A stretch of 64,000 nt of DNA from Streptomyces sp. A1277. Its GTDB lineage: Bacteria; Actinomycetota; Actinomycetes; Streptomycetales; Streptomycetaceae. This document shows positions 57,754-64,000 of the stretch, piece by piece. A program made the translations under genes and the position numbers. The stretch's first letter is position 1. Each line of letters starts with the position of its first letter. The DNA lies in assembly GCF_004795015.1 (NCBI RefSeq), contig NZ_SSBI01000002.1, forward strand, positions 222,905 to 286,904, read 5' to 3'. Below the pieces are notes generated by a model. It searched no databases, had not been told where the DNA came from, and saw only the letters and a list, made by a program, of their open reading frames with translations.

Positions 57754-58659
57754 TCAGTCGCCGTCCCGCTCCGGGGCCCGGCCCGCGTAGTAGGTGGCGA
57801 CCATGTCCTCGTCGCCGTGCCCGGCCGCCTCCGCCCGCTCGAACCGGGCGGCCGACGCGGCGGTCAGGTCCAGCCGGACACCGGCCTGCCCGGCCGCTTC
57901 GAGAATGAGCCGGGTGTCCTTGAGTGCCGTGGACAGGCCGAAGCTCGGCGTCAGGTCACCGTCCAGAACGGCGGCGGACTTGGTCTGCAGGTAACCCGAG
58001 TCGAGCGGCCCGCCCTTGACGACGTCGAGGAAGGTACGCGGATCGACGCCCAGCCCCTCGGCGAGGTTCAGGCACTCCGCGACGCCGCCCACCGTGTTGA
58101 TCACCCAGGTGTTGATCACGAGCTTGAGCCGGGAGGCCGCTCCCGGCTCCTCGGCGACCCAGATCGTGCGCTGCCCGATCGCCTCCAGCACCGGTTCGGC
58201 CACCGCGCGGGCGGCCGAGGGGCCGGAGACCAGGACGGTCAGCGCGCCCGCCTCCGCGGGCCGGCGCGTCCCTGAGACCGGGGCGTCGAGGTGGACGAGC
58301 CCGAGGTCGGCGGCGCGCTGGGCCAGTTCGACGGCGCCGTCCGGGCCGACCGTGGAGGTCTGCAGCAGCACCTGGCCCCGGTGCAGCCCCTCGGACGCGC
58401 CGGTGAGCGCGGCGGCGACGGCCGTCTTGTCGCTGAGCGCGGTGAGCACGAGGTGGGCGCCGCGCACGGCCTCGGCGGCGGTCCCGGTGACGGTGGCGCC
58501 GTCGTCGGCCAGCGGCGCGGCCTTGGCCTGCGTACGGTTCCAGGCCCTGACCTCCAGACCGGCGCGGAGCAGGCTGCGGGCCATGGCCGCGCCCATGATC
58601 CCGGTGCCGAGGACGGCGACGACCGGCTGCTGCGGAGCTGCGGGGACTGCTGAGGTCAT
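57754..58659 (-). CDS. NAD(P)-dependent oxidoreductase, 3-hydroxyisobutyrate dehydrogenase family
   Basis: A 301-residue beta-hydroxyacid dehydrogenase. The Rossmann motif VLGTGIMGAAMARSLLRAGL followed by WNRT indicates NADP binding, and the substrate loop LDAPVSGTRRPAEAG and the catalytic Lys region LKLVINTWVINTVGG are present. It reduces or oxidises a 3-hydroxy acid or related substrate. It lies downstream of cbiZ, 53 bp away, with a palindromic hairpin in the gap. AAGGGAAC precedes ATG 58659. Confidence 0.9.
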   Translation of the reverse strand: MTSAVPAAPQQPVVAVLGTGIMGAAMARSLLRAGLEVRAWNRTQAKAAPLADDGATVTGTAAEAVRGAHLVLTALSDKTAVAAALTGASEGLHRGQVLLQTSTVGPDGAVELAQRAADLGLVHLDAPVSGTRRPAEAGALTVLVSGPSAARAVAEPVLEAIGQRTIWVAEEPGAASRLKLVINTWVINTVGGVAECLNLAEGLGVDPRTFLDVVKGGPLDSGYLQTKSAAVLDGDLTPSFGLSTALKDTRLILEAAGQAGVRLDLTAASAARFERAEAAGHGDEDMVATYYAGRAPERDGD

Positions 58660-58676
58660 GGGGTTCCCTTCGTCGG

Positions 58677-58700
58677 CCGCGCGCCGGGCCCGGTGCGCGG
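58677..58700. terminator. Palindrome between cbiZ and the NADP dehydrogenase
   Basis: A 24-bp near-perfect palindrome (one mismatched pair), CCGCGCGCCGGGCCCGGTGC and GCGG, just after the cbiZ stop. Confidence 0.45.
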
Positions 58701-58712
58701 CGGCTTGGTCTC

Positions 58713-59516
58713 TCAGGGTTGCCGGGACGCGCCCTCCAGCACGGCAGCGTGCACGGCTCGGGCGAGTCGCGCGCCCCAGCGGGAGCGCGGTCCGGCGAAG
58801 GGTTCGCCCGGGCCGGGGGCCGCGGTGGGGTCGGGAGCGGCGATGCAGACGGCGTCGGTGGGAGTGCCGGAGCAGTCGAGCCCCGCGTCCAGGAGCGCCT
58901 GCACCTTGGCCTCCGTGGCGGTGGCGACGGCGTTGACGAGGGCGGCGTCGGACAGCGGCACGGGGAGCGTGACGACGATGTTGACGGTGCCGGGTCGCGG
59001 CGGTCCGTCGGTTCCCTCGGCGGGGGCGGCGGCCCAGCCGCGTACGCCGAGGCCGCAGGTGGCGGTCGCGCTCACGCCCTCGTCGGCGGCGACCGTGTAC
59101 GCGGTGACGTCGGCGGCCGTCATCAGTCCCGCGCCGGGGCCGGTGAGGTGCGCGGCGGCGGCGATCTCGGCCAGGTGGCGGTCGGGGTCCGTGCGCGGAT
59201 AACCGCCGGGCACCTGGGCGTTGAGGATCCACTCGCGCGGGCCGATGCCGCCGCCCAGCACCGCGCTGCTGCACACCCGCCACCCCGGTCCCAGCCGCCA
59301 CACGAGGTGGTGCAGGTCCAGGCCGTCCTCCCGCCGGGCCAGCAGCTCTCCGCGCTGTTCGGGGAGCCGGATGCGTACGGAACGGATGGGGCACCCCCGG
59401 TTGGCGCGGCAGGACGTGGGTCGGCATGGGACCCGCTGATCATATGTGCCGGGGCGCGGGCTTCCGGGGGCCGCCCCGTTCCCCCGTGCCCGTCGTTCCC
59501 CGACCGGCCCGTTCAC
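58713..59516 (-). CDS. cbiZ: Adenosylcobinamide amidohydrolase CbiZ; 5' end uncertain (possible frameshift)
   Basis: CbiZ hydrolyses adenosylcobinamide to adenosylcobyric acid, letting cells reuse imported incomplete or foreign corrinoids. The conserved body starts at RIRLPEQRGELLARREDGLD and contains HHLVWRLGPGWRVCSSAVLG and ILNAQVPGGYPRTDPDRHLA, then GLMTAADVTAYTVA and GTVNIVVTLPVPLSD. No normal start lies in frame near the conserved start; GTG 59516 adds a non-conserved leader of about 48 residues. ATG 59427, preceded by a good -10 box TATGAT, is in another frame, and removing one base from the G/C run at 59388-59398 would join it smoothly to the CbiZ frame. The gene may therefore be frameshifted or mis-sequenced. 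Confidence 0.75.
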   Translation of the reverse strand: MNGPVGERRARGNGAAPGSPRPGTYDQRVPCRPTSCRANRGCPIRSVRIRLPEQRGELLARREDGLDLHHLVWRLGPGWRVCSSAVLGGGIGPREWILNAQVPGGYPRTDPDRHLAEIAAAAHLTGPGAGLMTAADVTAYTVAADEGVSATATCGLGVRGWAAAPAEGTDGPPRPGTVNIVVTLPVPLSDAALVNAVATATEAKVQALLDAGLDCSGTPTDAVCIAAPDPTAAPGPGEPFAGPRSRWGARLARAVHAAVLEGASRQP

Positions 59517-59613
59517 TCGATTGGCGTAATGGACTCAGGAGGCCCGCAGCCGCGTGACGCCGGGCCTGCGCCCGTCCGAGGCGGATGCGGCGCGCCGCCC
59601 CCGGCGGCCGGGC

Positions 59614-59636
59614 GGTTGCAGCGTCCATCCGGGTGA
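59614..59636 (+). promoter_or_regulatory. Possible stress-sigma (SigB-type) promoter
   Basis: GGTT (59614-59617), 13-bp spacer, GGGTGA (59631-59636), roughly fitting GNNTN14-16GGGTAY, upstream of a PRC/DUF2382 gene of a type often under SigB control. Spacer is one base short. Confidence 0.3.
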
Positions 59637-59711
59637 GGCGCGATGGAATCCGGACGCGCCTTCTCTGCTGGACCCACCCACAGGACGCGCCCGGGCGAGG
59701 AGGAATCGGAC

Positions 59712-60713
59712 ATGGGAGCCGCTGACGGTTTCACGGATTCCGGAGAGCTCGACGGCCTGACGGTGTACGACACCGAGGGCGAGAAGATCGGCAACGTGGG
59801 CCGGGTGTATGTCGACGACAACACCGGCCGCCCGGACTGGATCACGGTGAAGACCGGCCTGTTCGGCATGAAGGAGAGTTTCGTGCCTCTCGCCGGAGCC
59901 CGTCGAGTGGGCTCCGACCTGCACATCTCCCACCCGAAGGACCAGGTCAAGGAAGCTCCCCGGGTGGACGCGGACGCACATCTGTCCGTGTCCGAGGAGG
60001 AGGAGCTGTACCGGCACTACGGCCTGACCCGGAACACCAAGGGCAATCTCGGCGACCGCGCCGGGACCGGCACCGGAGCACCGACCACCACGGGCACCGG
60101 CACCATGGGCGCGGCGGGCACCGGCGCGGCCGCGGGAGCCGGGGCCATGGGTGCGGCCGGCAGGTCCGGCAACGACCGGACGCAGACGGCCGGCACCGGG
60201 AAGCACCGGGACGCCGACGCCGCGGGCACATCCCGTCCGCTGGCCGGAGCCGGTGCGGGCACTTCACGGTCCGCCGCCGACCCGGGCGGCAAGGACGAAC
60301 TGATCCGCTCCGAGGAACAGCTGCACATCGGCACCGAGGAGTACGAGAGCGGCAAGGCCCGCCTGCACAAGTACGTCGTCACCGAGAACGTCACGCGCAG
60401 TGTGCCGGTCTCGCACGAAGAGGTGCGGGTGGTCCGTGAGCCCCTGCAGCCCGGCGACCGGACGACCGGCCGCGGGGGCCTCACGGAGCAGGACGTGGAG
60501 GTCACACTGCACGCCGAGCGCGCCACCATGCGCAAGGAGGCCGTCCCGGTCGAACGCGTGCGGATGGAAACCGAGAAGGTGACGGAGCAGAAGGAGGTCT
60601 CCGCCGAACTGCGCAAGGAACAGATCGACTACGCGGACGGCACCACCAAGGGCGGCAAGGACACGGGCGGAAAGGACACGGGCGGCGAGTTCGGCCGCGG
60701 ACGCCGCCGCTGA
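59712..60713 (+). CDS. PRC-barrel / DUF2382 stress-associated protein
   Basis: A 333-residue protein. The N-terminal PRC-barrel (LTVYDTEGEKIGNVGRVYVD, then WITVKTGLFGMKESFVPLAG) spans about residues 15-75. A Gly/Ala/Thr-rich linker of about 90 residues follows, then DUF2382 (RSEEQLHIGTEEYESGKARL, VTRSVPVSHEEVRVVREP, TLHAERATMRKEAVPVERVR, ending in VSAELRKEQIDYAD). The tail has KDTGG repeats. These proteins are widespread in Actinobacteria and Deinococcus and often induced by stress, but have no known activity. ATG 59712 has GAGGAGG 8 nt upstream. Confidence 0.88.
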   Translation: MGAADGFTDSGELDGLTVYDTEGEKIGNVGRVYVDDNTGRPDWITVKTGLFGMKESFVPLAGARRVGSDLHISHPKDQVKEAPRVDADAHLSVSEEEELYRHYGLTRNTKGNLGDRAGTGTGAPTTTGTGTMGAAGTGAAAGAGAMGAAGRSGNDRTQTAGTGKHRDADAAGTSRPLAGAGAGTSRSAADPGGKDELIRSEEQLHIGTEEYESGKARLHKYVVTENVTRSVPVSHEEVRVVREPLQPGDRTTGRGGLTEQDVEVTLHAERATMRKEAVPVERVRMETEKVTEQKEVSAELRKEQIDYADGTTKGGKDTGGKDTGGEFGRGRRR

Positions 60714-60742
60714 CCCGCCGTACCGGCCTTACCGCACGAAGA

Positions 60743-60779
60743 GCGAGGGGCGGGCCCGCAGCCGGGTCCGCCCTCTCGC
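60743..60779. terminator. Bidirectional terminator
   Basis: Long stem of about 16 bp with one bulge and one G-T pair around loop CAGC, between the DUF2382 gene and the convergent ABC ATPase gene. Confidence 0.55.
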
Positions 60780-60801
60780 GCGTCTTCCTGACCGGGCCCG
60801 C

Positions 60802-61590
60802 TCAGGGCCGGCGCGGGCGGAAGCGCACCGAGGGCCGCCCCTGCGGCCCGTCCGGTGTCACGACGGCCCGCACCCGGTAGACGTCCGCGATCAGCTCCTC
60901 GGTGATCACCTCGGCCGGGGTGCCGCCCGCGACCACCCGGCCGCCGCTCATCACCACGATCCGGTCGCAGAACATGCCGGCCAGATTGAGGTCGTGCAGG
61001 GCGACGACGGCGGTCAGCGGCAGCGAGGCGACCAGGGACAGCAGCTCCAGCTGGTGCTGGATGTCCAGGTGGTTGGTCGGCTCGTCCAGCAGGAGTTCGC
61101 GCGGCTGCTGGGCGAGCGCGCGGGCGATCTGGACGCGCTGGCGCTCCCCGCCGGACAGCGTGTGCCAGGACTGGTCGCGGTGTCCGGTGAGACCGGTGCG
61201 TTCCAGGGCCTCGTCCACCGCCGCCGCGTCCGCCTCCGACGGCGGCGACCAGGCGCGGCGGTGCGGGATGCGGCCCAGGCGTACCACGTCCACGACGCTC
61301 AGCTCGTCCTGCGTGACGGCGTGCTGGTCCACGACGGCGACGCGCCGGGCCACCGCGCGCCGGCCGACGGCGGCCAGCGGGTCGCCGTCGAGGGTGACCA
61401 CGCCGGTGTGCGGGGCCAGGACGCCGGCCAGGATGCGCAGCAGCGTGGACTTGCCGGAGCCGTTGGGGCCGATCAGCCCGACGGTGCCGGCCGGCTCGGG
61501 CGCGAGCGTCACACCGTCCAGGACGAGGCGTCCGCCGGCTTCCCGGCTGACCCGGTCGGCCCGCAGGCCGCCGGATGCGGTCTCGGTCAT
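60802..61590 (-). CDS. ABC transporter ATPase of a FecCD/BtuCD-type importer
   Basis: A 262-residue ATPase. Walker A GPNGSGKSTLL, signature LSGGERQRVQIARALAQQP, Walker B ELLLDEPTNHLD and the H-switch VVALHDLNLA are intact. It energises import of a metal chelate or corrinoid. It is the last of a three-gene operon behind a cobalamin riboswitch, so the cargo is most likely cobalamin or another cobamide, and the protein a BtuD equivalent. Its ATG overlaps the permease stop by 4 bp (ATGA). Confidence 0.92.
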   Translation of the reverse strand: MTETASGGLRADRVSREAGGRLVLDGVTLAPEPAGTVGLIGPNGSGKSTLLRILAGVLAPHTGVVTLDGDPLAAVGRRAVARRVAVVDQHAVTQDELSVVDVVRLGRIPHRRAWSPPSEADAAAVDEALERTGLTGHRDQSWHTLSGGERQRVQIARALAQQPRELLLDEPTNHLDIQHQLELLSLVASLPLTAVVALHDLNLAGMFCDRIVVMSGGRVVAGGTPAEVITEELIADVYRVRAVVTPDGPQGRPSVRFRPRRP

Positions 61591-62678
61591 GTGGCCCGCC
61601 TGGTGCGGTAGAGGACGAGGACGAAGGCGGGGACCCCGATGAGGGCGGTGACGACGCCCACCGGTACCTCCTGCGGATCGAGGACGGTGCGGGCGAGCGT
61701 GTCGGCCCAGACCAGGAACACGGCCCCGGCGAGCGCGGTGACCGGCAGCAGTCTGCGGTGGCCGGACCCGGCGAGCGCCCGGGCGGCGTGCGGCAGTACC
61801 AGTCCGACGAAGCCGATGGCGCCGGCCGAGCTGACGAGTGCGGCGGTCAGCAGCGCGGTCGTGCACAGCAGGACGGTCCGGGTGCGTCCGACGTGGACGC
61901 CGAGGGCGGCGGCCGCGTCCTGGCCGAAGGCGAACGCGTCGAGCGTCCGGGCGTGGCCGAGGCAGATCAGCAGGGTCACGGCGAGGACGGCGGAGCAGAG
62001 CCACACATCGGTCCAGCCGACGCCGCCGAGCGAGCCGAGGAGCCAGAACAGCACCCCGCGGGTCTGCTCGGCGTCGGCGGCCGTCATGACGACGAAGGAG
62101 GTGAGCGCGGAGAAGAGCTGCATGGCCGCGACACCGGACAGGACGACCCGGTCGGTGCTCCCGCCGAGGGTGTGGCTGAGCAGCATGACCAGGGCGAAGG
62201 AGCAAAGCGCCCCGATGAACGCGCCGGCGGACAGCGAGACCGCTCCGCCGCCGACGCCGAGCACGACGACCAGGACCGCGCCGGTGGACGCCCCGGAGGA
62301 GACGCCGAGGACGAACGGGTCGGCCAGCGGGTTGCGCAGGAGCGACTGCATCACGGTGCCGCAGACCGCGAGCCCGGCCCCGCAGACGGCGGCGAGCAAA
62401 GTGCGCGGCATGCGCAGGTTCCAGATGATGCCGGCACGGATCGGGCTGAGCCGCGCCTCGCCGATGCCGAGGTGGGAGGCGACCGCGGACCAGACGTCCA
62501 CGACGGAGATGCGGGCAGGTCCGATGGTGACGGCCACCGCGACGGACAGGGCGAGCAGCAGGATGCCGCCGGCCCACAGGAGGCCGCCGCCGATCCCCCG
62601 CAGCCGGGGTCGGCCGCGTGTGCCGGCCGCCGGCGCAGGGCGCTCGCGCGGCGCCGCGGTCCGTTCGGTGTCCGTCAC
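61587..62678 (-). CDS. ABC importer permease, FecCD/BtuC family
   Basis: A 363-residue permease with about ten transmembrane helices. Conserved blocks are LRMPRTLLAAVCGAGLAVCG and VMQSLLRNPLADPFVLGVSS with GASTGAV, and near the C-terminus GAIGFVGLVLPHAARALAGS, the coupling helix that contacts the ATPase. The GTG start (62678) overlaps the stop of the substrate-binding-protein gene by 4 bp (GTGA). The upstream cobalamin riboswitch points to a BtuC role. Confidence 0.93.
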   Translation of the reverse strand: MTDTERTAAPRERPAPAAGTRGRPRLRGIGGGLLWAGGILLLALSVAVAVTIGPARISVVDVWSAVASHLGIGEARLSPIRAGIIWNLRMPRTLLAAVCGAGLAVCGTVMQSLLRNPLADPFVLGVSSGASTGAVLVVVLGVGGGAVSLSAGAFIGALCSFALVMLLSHTLGGSTDRVVLSGVAAMQLFSALTSFVVMTAADAEQTRGVLFWLLGSLGGVGWTDVWLCSAVLAVTLLICLGHARTLDAFAFGQDAAAALGVHVGRTRTVLLCTTALLTAALVSSAGAIGFVGLVLPHAARALAGSGHRRLLPVTALAGAVFLVWADTLARTVLDPQEVPVGVVTALIGVPAFVLVLYRTRRAT

Positions 62679-63742
62679 CCCGCGAGCCCGAACTCGCGCA
62701 GTCCGGCGGCCACTCGTTCCACGCCTTCGACCGTGCGGATGGACGGGTTCATGGCCTGGCCGCTGAGCAGTACGTAACGCTTGTGGCGGACGGCGTCCAT
62801 CTTCTTCGTGACGGGGTTGGACTCCAGGAAGGCGATCTTCCCGGCGGCGCTCTCCGCGGTCTGCGACTTGCGGGTCAGGTCGCCGATGACCAGGACGTCC
62901 GGGTCGCGGTCGGCGACGGTCTCCCAGTTGATCCGGGGCCACTCGTCGTGGGTGTCGTCGAAGGCGTTCTTCACGCCGAGTTCCCGGCTGATGATGCCGG
63001 GTGCCCCGCAGCATCCCGCGAGGTAAGGGGCTTCGGAGTTGGCGAACCAGTAGAGGACCGAGACGCCGGACGCGTCGATGCCGCCGGCCGCCTTCCGGAC
63101 CCGGGCGCGGAGCTGCGCGGCCAGCTTCTCGCCGCGCTCCGGTACGCCGAACACGCGGGCCAGGTCGCGCACTTCACCGTAGACGCTGTCCATGGTCAGG
63201 GCGCCGGTGCGGACGCCGTCGCCGTCCTTGGTGTTGTCCTTGGCCGTGCAGTCGGCGGGCGAGACGTAGGTGGGGACGCCCAGCTTCTCGAACTGTTCGC
63301 GGGGCGCGACACCGCCCTTGGCGAGGGTCGACTCGAAGGACGCGCTGACGAAGTCGGGCTCCTGGTCGAGGACCTTCTCCGATGAGGGGCGGTTGTCGGC
63401 GATCCTGGGCACGCCCGCGTTGGCCTTCTCCAGGCCCTTCATCACCGGGTCGGTCCAGGTGGCGGTGGCCGCGATCCGGTCGGCGAGGCCGAGCGAGAGC
63501 AGGATCTCGGTCGAGCCCTGGTCGACGGAGACGGCACGCCGGGGTGCGGCCTTCACGGTGACGGTGTGCCCGCAGTTCTTGAGGGTGACCGGATAGCCGC
63601 CGGACTCGCCCTGCTCGCCGGCTGCTTCGGGCGGGCTTCCACCACAGGCCGTCAGCAGCAGGAGCGCGGCGGTGAGCAGGGCGGCGGAACGGGCGGGGCC
63701 GGCTATGGGCGGCACGGGGTACCTCGGCGTCTCTGGGCCCAT
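62675..63742 (-). CDS. Periplasmic-type substrate-binding lipoprotein (BtuF/FepB-like)
   Basis: A 355-residue lipoprotein: hydrophobic segment SAALLTAALLLLTACGGSP with lipobox LLTAC, so it is anchored at the outer face of the membrane. The mature protein has the two-lobe class III binding fold (AVSVDQGSTEILLSLGLADR, then DPDVLVIGDLTRKSQTAESA). A C-terminal VEGVERVAAGLREFG helix is typical. ATG 63742 has no clear ribosome site, and an in-frame GTG near 63718 is possible; the ribosome site may be masked in the riboswitch-regulated leader. Cargo is probably a corrinoid. Confidence 0.9.
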   Translation of the reverse strand: MGPETPRYPVPPIAGPARSAALLTAALLLLTACGGSPPEAAGEQGESGGYPVTLKNCGHTVTVKAAPRRAVSVDQGSTEILLSLGLADRIAATATWTDPVMKGLEKANAGVPRIADNRPSSEKVLDQEPDFVSASFESTLAKGGVAPREQFEKLGVPTYVSPADCTAKDNTKDGDGVRTGALTMDSVYGEVRDLARVFGVPERGEKLAAQLRARVRKAAGGIDASGVSVLYWFANSEAPYLAGCCGAPGIISRELGVKNAFDDTHDEWPRINWETVADRDPDVLVIGDLTRKSQTAESAAGKIAFLESNPVTKKMDAVRHKRYVLLSGQAMNPSIRTVEGVERVAAGLREFGLAG

Positions 63743-63765
63743 GCGCGGGGCCCGCTGTACGGTGT

Positions 63766-63788
63766 CCGCCGCCCGGTCCGGGCGGCGG
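63766..63788 (-). terminator. Expression-platform hairpin between riboswitch and transporter operon
   Basis: Perfect 11-bp arms CCGCCGCCCGG/CCGGGCGGCGG one base apart, between the riboswitch aptamer and the first gene. It could act as a terminator or help to mask the translation start. No U-run follows. Confidence 0.5.
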
Positions 63789-63950
63789 TCGCCAGCAGGT
63801 CTTCGGACTCGGGTTCACACGGACGGGACGCCTTCCCGGGGGACGATGGGTCTCCCAGTGGCCGTGGCCCCGCCCGTCCCCCTCACCGCTGCGCGTCAGT
63901 TCCGGATTCGCACCGGATTCCCTGACCCCATACGTGGAGTTCGACTGGCT
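63789..63950 (-). ncRNA. Cobalamin (adenosylcobalamin) riboswitch
   Basis: On the minus strand the leader contains GGGAATCCGGTGCGAATCCGG (core P3-P6 element) at 63902-63922, GCCACTG (63857-63863), GGGAAGGCG and the B12 box AGTCCGAAGACCTGCTGGC (63791-63809), in the order expected of class I cobalamin riboswitches. It precedes the ABC importer operon by about 50 nt. A -10 box TAGCGT near 63957 would start transcription just upstream. High cobalamin should reduce importer expression. Confidence 0.88.
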
Positions 63951-64000
63951 CCGGCACGCTACCACGAGCGTCCGCGCAGCTCAGCGCCGGTACGGCCGGT

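Overview
The window is about 72% G+C chromosomal DNA from an actinomycete, almost certainly Streptomyces. The base composition, GTG/TTG starts with AGGAG-type ribosome sites, GTGA/ATGA gene overlaps and family content (S-adenosyl methyltransferase of the DUF574 type, DUF6479, baeRF family 3, monomeric NADP isocitrate dehydrogenase, GHKL regulator, coenzyme-B12 mutase with MeaB) all point there. I see no rRNA, tRNA, CRISPR array, insertion sequence or integrase. The species call is an inference.

Layout. 1-16.9 kb: a partial alpha/beta hydrolase divergent from phenylacetate-CoA ligase; a minus-strand operon of nitronate monooxygenase and two acyl-CoA synthetases; a Tat-exported serine hydrolase; then an eroded stretch (8.8-13.3 kb) where a Ser/Thr kinase with seven TPR units and an MpaB-like oxygenase sit between remnants of an FAD oxidoreductase, an AsnC regulator and an MFS transporter; then an ADP-ribosylglycohydrolase, an acyl-CoA dehydrogenase and an RlmG-like methyltransferase. 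16.9-28.1 kb: secreted endonuclease I, a baeRF3 protein, phosphoketolase with a succinate-semialdehyde-type dehydrogenase, a GHKL regulator, and a three-subunit molybdenum hydroxylase. 28.1-33.9 kb: small stress or envelope proteins, a VOC protein and a GNAT enzyme whose shared 3' ends carry an exact 83-bp duplication, and a tyrosine phosphatase. 33.9-40.4 kb: mutA-mutB-meaB, followed by a short Rho paralogue. 40.4-50.1 kb: type II NADH dehydrogenase, a solitary ctaD with a small overlapping partner, NADP-isocitrate dehydrogenase, a hydroquinone-reductase-like thiol transferase with its MFS transporter, a TOBE-HTH protein and a DUF1697 protein. 50.1-57.5 kb: PTS-type dihydroxyacetone kinase (dhaKLM), Nudix, an ADH/SDR/TetR operon, a membrane PP2C phosphatase and a truncated GNAT. 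57.7-64 kb: NADP dehydrogenase with CbiZ, a PRC-barrel/DUF2382 stress protein, and an ABC importer behind a cobalamin riboswitch.

How the parts fit. Cobamide metabolism recurs: B12-dependent methylmalonyl-CoA mutase and its GTPase chaperone, the adenosylcobinamide amidohydrolase CbiZ, and a riboswitch-controlled BtuFCD-like importer. A second theme is carbon and CoA-ester catabolism (PaaK, two FadD-like ligases, acyl-CoA dehydrogenase, phosphoketolase, SSADH, Dha kinase), with several palindromic operator candidates in the promoters. A third is redox and respiratory back-up (NDH-2, extra CtaD, molybdenum hydroxylase).

Sequence oddities: at least four protein-coding genes (FAD oxidoreductase, AsnC, MFS, GNAT) have lost internal or 5' segments while keeping recognisable ends, and cbiZ may carry a one-base frameshift. 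This is either real gene erosion or assembly collapse. I found no clear undescribed multi-gene system. The best candidates for new biology are the short Rho, the tandem FVxSP-domain proteins, the solitary ctaD pair and the 111-bp nested palindrome.
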